Shown here: one piece after another, positions 24,932 through 33,069 of the stretch
How positions within the stretch are numbered: position 1 is the stretch's first letter
Layout: each line of letters opens with the position of its first letter
NCBI GenBank assembly: GCA_015066575.1
Contig: SVOD01000006.1
Span: forward strand, 1 to 34,265
Direction: 5' to 3'
DNA length: 34,265 nt
Source of the DNA: Oscillospiraceae bacterium
GTDB lineage: Bacteria > Bacillota > Clostridia > Oscillospirales > Acutalibacteraceae
Position numbers and translations under genes: made by a program
Notes under the pieces: generated by a model
The model's input: only the letters and a program-made list of their open reading frames with translations
Told to the model about the DNA's origin: nothing
Database searches by the model: none

Positions 24932-25362
24932 TACAATATGATAATGACACCTACCGCGATGGCTGCAAGCACAATCGCGCCGGAGATAACGCCGATGATA
25001 ATAGCGGCTTTTTTAAGTTTGCTATTGGGTGCGGCTTCGCTCTCTTCACCGGTTTCGTTGTGAAAATCCTCATTAATCATTGCCGCTTTTTGTTTAAATA
25101 CTTCTTCTACCGAAACCACGCCGGTGCTGGTATCTTCTTCCTGCTTTTCTTCATCGGAAAACACATCTTCAAACTCGGTCGGGGTGGCTTGGTTTTGCAG
25201 CATTTCTTTTTCCTGCTGCAGTTCGTCAATTTCTTCTTCCTCAAGCGGTTTGCCGATGCGCCGCGCAGGCTTTTTTAAATTGACATGCTTTGTCTTATTA
25301 AGCGAGAATTGAATCGTCCCGCTGTTTTTTTCATCTATAGAATCCATATTCGGTTCACTCAT
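24931..25362 (-). CDS. Hypothetical acidic protein with C-terminal TM anchor
   Basis: MSEPNMDSIDEKNSG... with C-terminal AAIIIGVISGAIVLAAIAVGVIIIL; track start 25404 lies inside the predicted promoter. Confidence 0.75.
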   Translation of the reverse strand: MSEPNMDSIDEKNSGTIQFSLNKTKHVNLKKPARRIGKPLEEEEIDELQQEKEMLQNQATPTEFEDVFSDEEKQEEDTSTGVVSVEEVFKQKAAMINEDFHNETGEESEAAPNSKLKKAAIIIGVISGAIVLAAIAVGVIIIL

Positions 25363-25394
25363 AAATACTCCGAGACAACACTTAATAGATTTAT

Positions 25395-25423
25395 ATTCTA
25401 TCAAAAATCACCGCGTTAGTCAA
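25395..25423 (-). promoter_or_regulatory. Sigma-A type promoter for the 24931-25362 gene
   Basis: TTGACT-N17-TAGAAT on the minus strand. Confidence 0.65.
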
Positions 25424-25481
25424 TCCTTATTTTGCGGGCTGCGGGAAAGTTTTTCTTTTTGGAGATTTCTTTGCCAAGTGA

Positions 25482-25510
25482 TTGACAGCCCCTATAAGCG
25501 GTGGTATACT
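25482..25510 (+). promoter_or_regulatory. Near-consensus sigma-A promoter
   Basis: TTGACA (25482-25487) N17 TATACT (25505-25510). Confidence 0.8.
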
Positions 25511-25544
25511 TATTATGTATATTATTATTTTATTGGGGGAAAAA

Positions 25545-26537
25545 GTGCAAAACAGAGTTAGAACAAAGTGGATTATCATTATTGCCGTTGCACTGTTAAG
25601 TATTGCCACCGTGGTGGCATTTGCGGTCGCCGGCAATAAGGGAAACACCAACAGCAAAGACAAAAAAACAGAGCAAAGCAGTGTCACCACCACCAAGCCG
25701 ACCACCACCAAGCCGACCACCACACAGCCGACTACCGTGGATGAACACGGCAGTACCGACAGTGTCAAAAAACTCATTGCCTTGTGTTTTGATGACGGAC
25801 CGGGTACGGAGTCTACCAAAAAGTTGGTTACCGGCTTAAAAAAGCGCGGCGCCAAAGCCACCTTCTTTGAGTTGGGGCAGATGATAGAAGAAAACCCCGA
25901 AATGTGCAAATTAGTCAGTGAGTGCGGTTGCGAAATCGGCATTCACGGTTGGGCGCACAGTGATTTTACCCAGATTGGTGTCAGTGGCACCGAAAAGGAG
26001 CTTGCCGATACGGCGGCGCTGATTAAAAAATACACCGGTAAAGCACCTACCCATGTTCGCCCGCCCTACGGCAGTTATAACGATGAGATTCAAGAACTGC
26101 TCAAAAACAAAGGCTACGATATGATTATGTGGAATGTCGATACGCTGGATTGGAAAACCAGAGATGCCGAAGCGGTTCGCAATGAGATTGTTTCCAACGG
26201 GGCAGACGGCGGCGACATCCTCTGCCTGCACGATATTTACGACACTACTGCCGATGGCGTTCTCCAAGCGGTAGACGAGTTGACAAAGCAGGGCTATAAG
26301 TTTGTGACCGTCAGCGAATTACAAGCGGCAAGAGACAAATTTGTGGCGGGCAGAATTTGGCTTAGCGCCCATGAATATTATGACTTCGGTTCTAAAGAAA
26401 ATGTTGCCAAAGCCTCGCTCAATACCACGCAGGCGGCAACCAGTACCGATGCGGGCGGGAAAACCGTCACCGTGCAGGGCGGCGGCAAGCAGGATGCTAC
26501 CGATGTGGAAATCACCTGGCCCGACAATGCGGGATAA
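25545..26537 (+). CDS. Membrane-anchored polysaccharide deacetylase (NodB homology)
   Basis: LIALCFDDGPGTEST, GCEIGIHGWAHSDF, HVRPPYGSYN, MIMWNVDTLDW, ILCLHDIYDTT; GTG start at 25545 after ggggga. Confidence 0.88.
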   Translation: MQNRVRTKWIIIIAVALLSIATVVAFAVAGNKGNTNSKDKKTEQSSVTTTKPTTTKPTTTQPTTVDEHGSTDSVKKLIALCFDDGPGTESTKKLVTGLKKRGAKATFFELGQMIEENPEMCKLVSECGCEIGIHGWAHSDFTQIGVSGTEKELADTAALIKKYTGKAPTHVRPPYGSYNDEIQELLKNKGYDMIMWNVDTLDWKTRDAEAVRNEIVSNGADGGDILCLHDIYDTTADGVLQAVDELTKQGYKFVTVSELQAARDKFVAGRIWLSAHEYYDFGSKENVAKASLNTTQAATSTDAGGKTVTVQGGGKQDATDVEITWPDNAG

Positions 26538-26629
26538 GCCAAAATTTATAATTTATTTACAATTTTAACATTTTATTTCTATTCTTTTGCGATAAAATAA
26601 AACATATCGTTAAAAAGCGAGGTAACCAT

Positions 26630-26986
26630 ATGAAAAAAGCATTACTGATTGTTTTGGCGGTCGCGATGGTCGTTTCCATTGCCGCCTGCTCCAAAAACAG
26701 CAAAAAAAAGGATGAAAAAAGCACCATTTATACATCCGAAGAAATCGTAACACTTCCCGATGAAGATGCCGGCATTGACCTTGACGGAAAAGACGGCGGT
26801 AAAAGCGGCGGCAAATCCGGCGATAAGACTACCGATAAGTCGGGTGACGGTGCTACCGATAAAAACGGGAATACCACGAAAAAAGGTGAGAAGACCACCA
26901 CCAAAAAAGAAAAGAAGACAACCACCAAAAAAGGTGAGGTCAATGACACCGCACCCTATGAAACCCCGATTATTCCTTTGGATTAG
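26630..26986 (+). CDS. Low-complexity lipoprotein (K/T/G/D-rich)
   Basis: MKKALLIVLAVAMVVSIAACSKNS lipobox; KDGGKSGGKSGDKTTDKSGD...TTTKKEKKTTTKKG. Confidence 0.75.
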   Translation: MKKALLIVLAVAMVVSIAACSKNSKKKDEKSTIYTSEEIVTLPDEDAGIDLDGKDGGKSGGKSGDKTTDKSGDGATDKNGNTTKKGEKTTTKKEKKTTTKKGEVNDTAPYETPIIPLD

Positions 26987-27025
26987 TGTGTGCCTTGAAA
27001 AGTGATTGCAGAAAGGATTGATGGT

Positions 27026-28384
27026 ATGAAAAAAGCATTAGTATCTGTTCTTTCATTGGTTTTGGCGCTGTGTATGCTTGGCAGCAGTATGAGTGCGTTT
27101 GCCGACGGGTGGGATACCGACCCTGTTTGCTTGGAACATTCCTACAGCCGCGTGCTTGTGGAAAAGGCAAGCTTAAGTAAAGATGGTTATACCGCTTTGC
27201 AGTGCAGCACTTGTCATACGTATAAAGCCGGCTCCGAACAGCGCATTGCGCAGATTGCAAGTGTCAGCTTGGAACAAGAAGAGTTTTTTTACGACGAGAC
27301 CGAAAAAAAGCCTGCCGTGATTGTTAAGGATGTTGACGGTAACACCGTTGCGCCACAAAACTATACGGTGGAGTATTTCGATAATATCTATGTCGGGCGC
27401 GATACCTATGCACAGGTTACCTTTAAAGGTAACTATGAAGGCACAGTCAAGTGCCCCTTTGTGATTACGTGGGATACAGAACCGGTGCCCTGCATTGACC
27501 ACAGTTTTGTCAGAACCGTGATGCAAAAAGCCACTGCTACACAAGACGGTTACACCGCGATGCTTTGCAGCAACTGTCAGGCGGTGGAAGAAGGCTCCGA
27601 AGAAAAGATTGCGCGCATTGCAAGTGTCAGTTTGTCCAAGAGCACTTATTCTTATGATGCAAAAGAGAAAAAGCCGGCAGTCACTGCAAAAGATGCTGCC
27701 GGCAATGTGATTGCGGCAAGTAACTATACGGTGAAATACTATAATAATGTTAAAGTCGGGCAAAATACCTATGCGCTGATTACTTTTACCGGTATTTCCG
27801 ATAGGTATGATGCTGCGTATAAGCGCACCTTTACGATTTCTTTGGCAAAGCCGGTTGTGAAAGCAACCACCGGTACAAATGCCGTAAAACTTTCCTGGGC
27901 AAAGGTGCCCGGTGCGAAGTATTACAGAATCTATGTATACAGTGCTTCCAAGTATAAAAGAGTTGCCAATACATCTTCTCTTTCCTACACGATTAAGAAT
28001 TTGAAAGCCGGTACAAAGTATGTCTACCTTGTCAGAGCTTATTATGTAAATGCGGCAAAAGCGGAGGTACTCAGTCCATTCACTGTCAGCGATAATGTTG
28101 CTGCAGTAACGCTGTGTAAAGCGCCAGCCGTGAAGGCAAGCGTCTCCGGCAAGAAAGTCACCCTCAAGTGGGGCGCGGTTGCCGGCGCGAAATATTACCG
28201 CATTTATCGCTATAACACGAAGACTAAAAAGTACACGAGTTTGGCGACCAACATTAAAACCCTCTCTTATGCACTTAAAAACCAGCCCAAAGGCACAAAC
28301 TATTACCTTGTCAGAGCTTATAATTCCGCCGGTGGCGGCAGTGCTTACAACACCAAGATTTTGGCAAAGGCAGCGGTGAGGTAA
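27026..28384 (+). CDS. Secreted protein with two CxxC/Ig-like modules and two FN3-like domains
   Basis: Signal peptide MKKALVSVLSLVLALCMLGSSMSAFA, GWDTDPVCLEH, CSTC and CSNC, FN3-like AVKLSWAKVPGAKYYRIYVYS, KVTLKWGAVAGAKYYRIYRYN. Confidence 0.85.
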   Translation: MKKALVSVLSLVLALCMLGSSMSAFADGWDTDPVCLEHSYSRVLVEKASLSKDGYTALQCSTCHTYKAGSEQRIAQIASVSLEQEEFFYDETEKKPAVIVKDVDGNTVAPQNYTVEYFDNIYVGRDTYAQVTFKGNYEGTVKCPFVITWDTEPVPCIDHSFVRTVMQKATATQDGYTAMLCSNCQAVEEGSEEKIARIASVSLSKSTYSYDAKEKKPAVTAKDAAGNVIAASNYTVKYYNNVKVGQNTYALITFTGISDRYDAAYKRTFTISLAKPVVKATTGTNAVKLSWAKVPGAKYYRIYVYSASKYKRVANTSSLSYTIKNLKAGTKYVYLVRAYYVNAAKAEVLSPFTVSDNVAAVTLCKAPAVKASVSGKKVTLKWGAVAGAKYYRIYRYNTKTKKYTSLATNIKTLSYALKNQPKGTNYYLVRAYNSAGGGSAYNTKILAKAAVR

Positions 28385-28525
28385 TAACAGCACATACTTA
28401 TAAAGCTGAGCGGACTTTTTGAGTGCACGGTGCATTTGTTTTTTATCGGCACAAGGATATAGCCTTGTGCCGATTTCCCAATCATACAAACAGATTTTTT
28501 AGTTTAGCAAAAAGGAGTGTTGGTA

Positions 28526-29515
28526 ATGAAAAAAATAATTGTTAGTATTCTCTCATTGTTGCTGGTAATGTGTGTGCTTGCCGGCAATGTGAGTGCTTTC
28601 GCCAAAGGGTGGGATACCGACCCGGTTTGCGTGGAGCATGTGTTGAAAGAGAAGGTGGTCAAAAGAGCAGGTCCCGGAACAGACGGTTCGTATTACCGCT
28701 ATTGCATTAACTGCAGTTATAAAGAAGACCCGATTACCGTTCCCGGTATTATAGGGGTGCGCTTGAATAATACTACCTTTATTTATGACGGAACGCCAAA
28801 AACACCGGGGCTTACGGTTAGAGACAATAAACTCAAAAATATTGACCCCAAGAATTATGATGTCAAATATGTCAACAATTCCGTGGTAGGTAAAAAGACC
28901 TATGCATTGATTACTTTTAAAGGGCGCTATATCGGCACCTACATCAGAGATTTCACGATTCGTTTAGGCGATGTCGATACGCAGGTTAATAAGATTAGTG
29001 CCCATGCCGTTAAATTCACCTGGCAAAAAGTGGCGGGCGCCAAATATTACCGTATTTATCAATATGACTCTAAACAAGAAACATACGTCAGGATTGCAAA
29101 CACGGCTAATTTAAGTTATACCGTTAAAAATTTGAAGGGGGGAACTCAATATTACTTCCTTGTTAGAGCGTATTTCACCAATGCCGATAAAAAAGAATTT
29201 TTAAGGCCCTATAGAACGGCTAAAAAGGTATGTATTACAACGCTCTGTGTGCCGCCGAAACCGAGCGCAAGTGCTTCGGGTAATAATGTGAACTTAAGTT
29301 GGAAGCGGGTTGCCGGTGCATCTTATTACCGCGTATTCCGCTATGATGTAAAAACGCAAAAATATGTTTCTTTAGTCGCGCGCTATGGCGGCAGAACTTT
29401 TGTGGCGCAAAATCAGCCCAAGGGCACCAATTATTATTTGGTCAGAGCCTACAACGCCAGAGGCGCCGGCAGCGGTTACAGCACTCAAAATTTGGTAAAA
29501 GCAGTAGTTAAATAA
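28526..29515 (+). CDS. Secreted FN3 protein, paralog of 27026-28384
   Basis: SAFAKGWDTDPVCVEH, CINC, KYYRIYQYDSKQETYVRIANTANLSYTVKNLKGGTQYYFLVRAYF. Confidence 0.85.
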   Translation: MKKIIVSILSLLLVMCVLAGNVSAFAKGWDTDPVCVEHVLKEKVVKRAGPGTDGSYYRYCINCSYKEDPITVPGIIGVRLNNTTFIYDGTPKTPGLTVRDNKLKNIDPKNYDVKYVNNSVVGKKTYALITFKGRYIGTYIRDFTIRLGDVDTQVNKISAHAVKFTWQKVAGAKYYRIYQYDSKQETYVRIANTANLSYTVKNLKGGTQYYFLVRAYFTNADKKEFLRPYRTAKKVCITTLCVPPKPSASASGNNVNLSWKRVAGASYYRVFRYDVKTQKYVSLVARYGGRTFVAQNQPKGTNYYLVRAYNARGAGSGYSTQNLVKAVVK

Positions 29516-29520
29516 ACAAT

Positions 29521-29552
29521 AAAAGCAGGTAAGTTTCTATTTACCTGCTTTT
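29521..29552 (+). terminator. Intrinsic terminator
   Basis: aaaagcaggtaa-gtttctat-ttacctgctttt. Confidence 0.75.
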
Positions 29553-29586
29553 GTTATGCTGTTTTTTGCCTTTGTGAAAGCAACTA

Positions 29587-29615
29587 TTGAAAAGTGATGC
29601 CGGCTTCTATATAAT
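29587..29615 (+). promoter_or_regulatory. Sigma-A promoter of guaA
   Basis: TTGAAA N17 TATAAT. Confidence 0.8.
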
Positions 29616-29646
29616 AGGTATATATTGTTAATTAAAAGGGGACAGT

Positions 29647-31176
29647 ATGGAAAAGATTTTGGTTTTGGATTTCGGCGGGCAGTACAATCAGCTCATTGCG
29701 CGCCGTGTCAGAGATTTGCAGGTGTATGCGGAGATTTTGCCGTATACCGTACCGCTTGCGCAGATTAAAGAAAACGGTTATAAAGGTATTATTTTTACCG
29801 GGGGACCGAATTCGGTTTTTGACCCGGCTTCGCCGCACTATACGCCGGAGATTTTGGAACTCGGCGTGCCGATTTTGGGCATTTGCTACGGCTGCCAGCT
29901 TATTTGCCATATGGCGGGGGGAGAAGTGAAAACCGCGCCCTCGAGCGAATACGGCAAAATTACCTTTAAGCATATGGAACAATCCCGGCTGTTTGAAGAG
30001 GTGCCGGAATTGAGCACGGTTTGGATGAGCCACACCGACTATATTGCCTCACCGCCGGCGGGGTTTGAGATTATCGGCAAAACACTGGACTGCCCGGTAG
30101 CGGCGATGGCAAACGCCGAGAAAAAGATTTATGCCGTGCAGTTTCACCCGGAAGTTACCCACTCTGTGTTTGGCAAGCAGATGCTTGCAAATTTCCTCTT
30201 TCATGTGTGCGGCTGTGCCGGCGACTGGGTGATGGACAATTTTATTGAGCAAAAGATTGAAGAATTGCGCCAAACCATCGGCAAGCAAAATGTGATTTTG
30301 GGGCTTTCCGGCGGGGTGGACTCTTCGGTGGCGGCAGGCTTGCTCTCTCGCGCTGTCGGTAAGCAGTTGACCTGCGTATTTGTCGACCACGGCTTAATGC
30401 GCAAAAATGAAGGCGATGAAGTGGAGAAAACCTTCACGGAACTCTTTGATATGAACTTTATTCGCGTTAATTGTGCCGACCGCTTTATGAATGCGCTCCG
30501 AGGCGTGACGGACCCTGAAGAAAAGCGCAGGATTATCGGCACCGAGTTTTTTGAAGTCTTTTGGGATACTATCCGCGAGCAACGCGATAAAGGTTTCTTT
30601 GCGCAGGGCACCATTTACCCCGATTGCATTGAATCGGGCAAAGGCGATGCCGATGTTATTAAAACCCACCATAACCGCGTGAAAACTCCTGAAGATGTGG
30701 AGTTTGCGGGCATTTTGGAACCGCTGTGCGACCTGTTTAAAGATGAGGTGCGCGCCGTCGGCGAAAAACTCGGTATTCCCAAGGCGCTGGTGTGGCGCCA
30801 GCCCTTCCCGGGCCCCGGTCTCGGGGTGAGAATTATCGGGGAAATTACTCCCGAAAAGATTGCAATTTTGCAGGATGCCGATTGGGTGCTGCGCGATGAA
30901 ATGGCGAAAAACGGCTACGAAAAAGAGCTTGCACAGTTCTTCTGTGTACTGCCGAATGTGAGCACGGTCGGCGTGATGGGCGACCACCGCACCTATGACC
31001 ACCTCATTGCCATCAGAGCCGTCACGACCGATGACTTTATGACTGCCGACTGGGCAAAGATTCCTTTCGATATTCTCTCGCAAGTTTCCAACCGCATTAC
31101 CAATGAGTGCGCTCATATTAACCGCGTGGTCTATGACATCACTACCAAGCCCCCTGCAACGGTGGAGTGGGAGTGA
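29647..31176 (+). CDS. guaA: GMP synthase (glutamine-hydrolysing)
   Basis: LVLDFGGQYNQLIARRVRD, GICYGCQLICHMAGG, QFHPEVTHS, GLSGGVDSSVAAGLL, RQPFPGPGLGVRIIGE, ITTKPPATVEWE. Confidence 0.97.
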   Translation: MEKILVLDFGGQYNQLIARRVRDLQVYAEILPYTVPLAQIKENGYKGIIFTGGPNSVFDPASPHYTPEILELGVPILGICYGCQLICHMAGGEVKTAPSSEYGKITFKHMEQSRLFEEVPELSTVWMSHTDYIASPPAGFEIIGKTLDCPVAAMANAEKKIYAVQFHPEVTHSVFGKQMLANFLFHVCGCAGDWVMDNFIEQKIEELRQTIGKQNVILGLSGGVDSSVAAGLLSRAVGKQLTCVFVDHGLMRKNEGDEVEKTFTELFDMNFIRVNCADRFMNALRGVTDPEEKRRIIGTEFFEVFWDTIREQRDKGFFAQGTIYPDCIESGKGDADVIKTHHNRVKTPEDVEFAGILEPLCDLFKDEVRAVGEKLGIPKALVWRQPFPGPGLGVRIIGEITPEKIAILQDADWVLRDEMAKNGYEKELAQFFCVLPNVSTVGVMGDHRTYDHLIAIRAVTTDDFMTADWAKIPFDILSQVSNRITNECAHINRVVYDITTKPPATVEWE

Positions 31177-31214
31177 TTTTGCTTTGCAAAACCTGCTTTT
31201 TCACAAAAAACACT

Positions 31215-31270
31215 AAAAGGGACAGTTCTGTTTATTGATTTTTTCAATAAACAGAACTGTCCCCCTTTTT
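31215..31270. repeat. 20-bp perfect hairpin (REP-like / terminator)
   Basis: aaaa-gggacagttctgtttattga-ttttt-tcaataaacagaactgtccc-cccttttt. Confidence 0.75.
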
Positions 31271-31541
31271 ATTGTCGGGAATTGCTCTTACTGAAATGCG
31301 CCTATACAAAAGCTGATCATACAAGAGCTAAACCGGAAGATATGAATTTGTATTTCACGCCGCAACAATGGAGTTGAATCCGTGAAACTCGATTGTTCAA
31401 AAGTCCTTGAAACCTGTATGAAATCAAATGCTTTGAGTATTTTAACGCACCTGATTTTCTACACCCGTTTGATGCAAATTCAAACACCGAAATTTTTGCT
31501 AAAAAAGCAGTATTTATCAGCCTTGTTTTGCAATTTGTTCT

Positions 31542-32096
31542 TCAAGGATTCAGGTTTTGGAATGTTCTTAATGAGTCCTTTATTCTGTCAATAAAGCCGC
31601 CTGTTTTTTTATCCGCATAGACCAAAGAATCAATGGTTCCTTCCACATGCAGTTCATCTGTTTGGGTGTTAAATTTTCTGATATGCAATGAGTGGCCTGT
31701 AATTGTCAGTTGACCCAGTTCTGTATTCGCCACGATCTTCTGCTCAGTAAAGTCCGACACGTCCGTGACACCTGTCAGCGTCAGGTTTTTTCTGTCCTCT
31801 AAAACGATACCGTGCTTATTATTCTGTGCTGTTGACACCTCTTGAAGTGCCATGTTTCTGACAAAAGCATCATCAGAACCACCGTTCGATTTGTCGGCAG
31901 AATACGCTGCTGTTTTCAATGCGGAGAGTGCTCCCTCTGCATTATGAATCTTTACATTTCGGTTTGCAATCAAAAAAACTCCATTGATAACAAGTGCTGC
32001 CACAAAAATGCAAATGAGAATACTGATTTTTCCGATCGATTTTTTTGCTCTGACAGTTCTGCCCGGGCTATCGGTCTCTTTTTGTCTGCCTGCCAT
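31542..32096 (-). CDS. Membrane-anchored protein with C-terminal YabP/YqfC-like domain
   Basis: N-terminal TM ISILICIFVAALVINGVFLIAN; RKNLTLTGVTDVSDFTEQKIVANTELGQLTITGHSLHIRKFNTQTDELHVEGTIDSLVYADKK resembles sporulation protein YabP; RBS aaggag. Confidence 0.75.
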   Translation of the reverse strand: MAGRQKETDSPGRTVRAKKSIGKISILICIFVAALVINGVFLIANRNVKIHNAEGALSALKTAAYSADKSNGGSDDAFVRNMALQEVSTAQNNKHGIVLEDRKNLTLTGVTDVSDFTEQKIVANTELGQLTITGHSLHIRKFNTQTDELHVEGTIDSLVYADKKTGGFIDRIKDSLRTFQNLNP

Positions 32097-32325
32097 GTTC
32101 TCTCTCCTTCATTCAAACTGTTGCATATAACTTTTCTTTCCTAATATACTATAATACCATAGGTTTTGCAAGAGCATTTTCAATATTATTTTCAAAAGCA
32201 GATGGGATGTCAATTAAATTTTTTTGCTTAGTAGGTCTACGCTGCGTAGGTTGTTTTGCGACGGTTGTTGTGATACATTTAAAACAGAAATGAAACAAAC
32301 CCGATTTGTATTGAAAGGAGAAAAA

Positions 32326-32910
32326 ATGAACAACTATGTTACGGGCAGTGTGATTCGCAGCCTGCGAGAAGGCAAGGGAATGACACAGGAGCAATTGGCA
32401 CAAAAACTGTTTTTGAGCAGCAAAACCATCAGTAAGTGGGAAACGGGTAACGGTTTTCCCGATATCAATTTGCTTGAACCGCTCGCGGCGGCACTGGATA
32501 TCAGTGTGATAGAATTACTCAATGGGGAAACAATTCGTAATACCAACGCGGCATCCGATATTGTAAAATGCAGGTGGTATGTGTGCCCGGTGTGCGGCAA
32601 TGTCATACAGTCAACGGGGGATGCCGTTGTCAGTTGTTGCGGCATTACGCTGCCGGCACTTTGTGCGGAGCCGGCAGGCGCGGAGCATGCTATTGCTGTG
32701 CAGCCGGTGGATGGTGAATACTTTGTGCAGGTGGAGCACGCTATGAGTAAAACGCACTACATTTCTTTCCTTGCCGCTGTCGGCGATAACAGTGTACAGT
32801 TGGTAAAGCTGTACCCGGAGGGGAGCGCACAAGCGCACTTTCGCAAAAGCCGTGTCAAAATAATATATGCCTACTGTAATCATCACGGTTTGTTTGCCAA
32901 AACGATATAA
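32326..32910 (+). CDS. XRE-family HTH fused to desulfoferrodoxin-like (superoxide reductase) domain
   Basis: HTH IRSLREGKGMTQEQLAQKLFLSSKTISKWETGNGFPD; CPVCGNV..SCCG (desulforedoxin-like centre) and AEHAIAV..EHAMSKTHYISF..YCNHHGLF (SOR-like centre II). ATG 32326 with aaaggag RBS. Confidence 0.85.
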   Translation: MNNYVTGSVIRSLREGKGMTQEQLAQKLFLSSKTISKWETGNGFPDINLLEPLAAALDISVIELLNGETIRNTNAASDIVKCRWYVCPVCGNVIQSTGDAVVSCCGITLPALCAEPAGAEHAIAVQPVDGEYFVQVEHAMSKTHYISFLAAVGDNSVQLVKLYPEGSAQAHFRKSRVKIIYAYCNHHGLFAKTI

Positions 32911-32963
32911 GCGCCGTTGTAAAGTTTTTTTTACATTCGAACAGAAAAAAATACATATCCTTA

Positions 32964-32992
32964 TTGATTTATGCTTCAAATTGCTCTATAAT
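32964..32992 (+). promoter_or_regulatory. Sigma-A promoter of the DUF1846 gene
   Basis: TTGATT N17 TATAAT. Confidence 0.75.
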
Positions 32993-33005
32993 AAATAAGT
33001 ACAGG

Positions 33006-33028
33006 GCGGCTGTACAGCGTACAGCCGC
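33006..33028 (+). promoter_or_regulatory. 5'-UTR hairpin
   Basis: gcggctgtac-agc-gtacagccgc starting just downstream of the predicted TSS. Confidence 0.6.
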
Positions 33029-33069
33029 TATTCTTTTATAATGTGTTGAGAAAAAAGGGGAACAGAGAG

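Noticed and set aside
24642-25278. Plus-strand ORFs 24642-24899 and 24826-25278
   Set aside because: Translate across the 184-bp tRNA-derived tandem units or antisense to the 24931-25362 gene; no RBS or motif support.
25482-25544. N-terminal extension of the deacetylase in the ORF track
   Set aside because: The extension overlaps a near-consensus TTGACA-N17-TATACT promoter; GTG at 25545 with an RBS is the better start.
25690-25740. CCGACCACCACCAAG repeat as a CRISPR or regulatory array
   Set aside because: In-frame codons for a Thr/Lys/Pro linker (TTKPTTTKPTTTQPTT) in the deacetylase; a protein-level repeat.
27173-28489. 438-aa antisense ORF
   Set aside because: Fully antisense to the FN3 protein gene, which has signal peptide, RBS and domain structure; the shadow ORF shows no recognisable motif.
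30394-31116. 240-aa antisense ORF in guaA
   Set aside because: guaA is unmistakable on the plus strand; this is a codon-bias shadow ORF.
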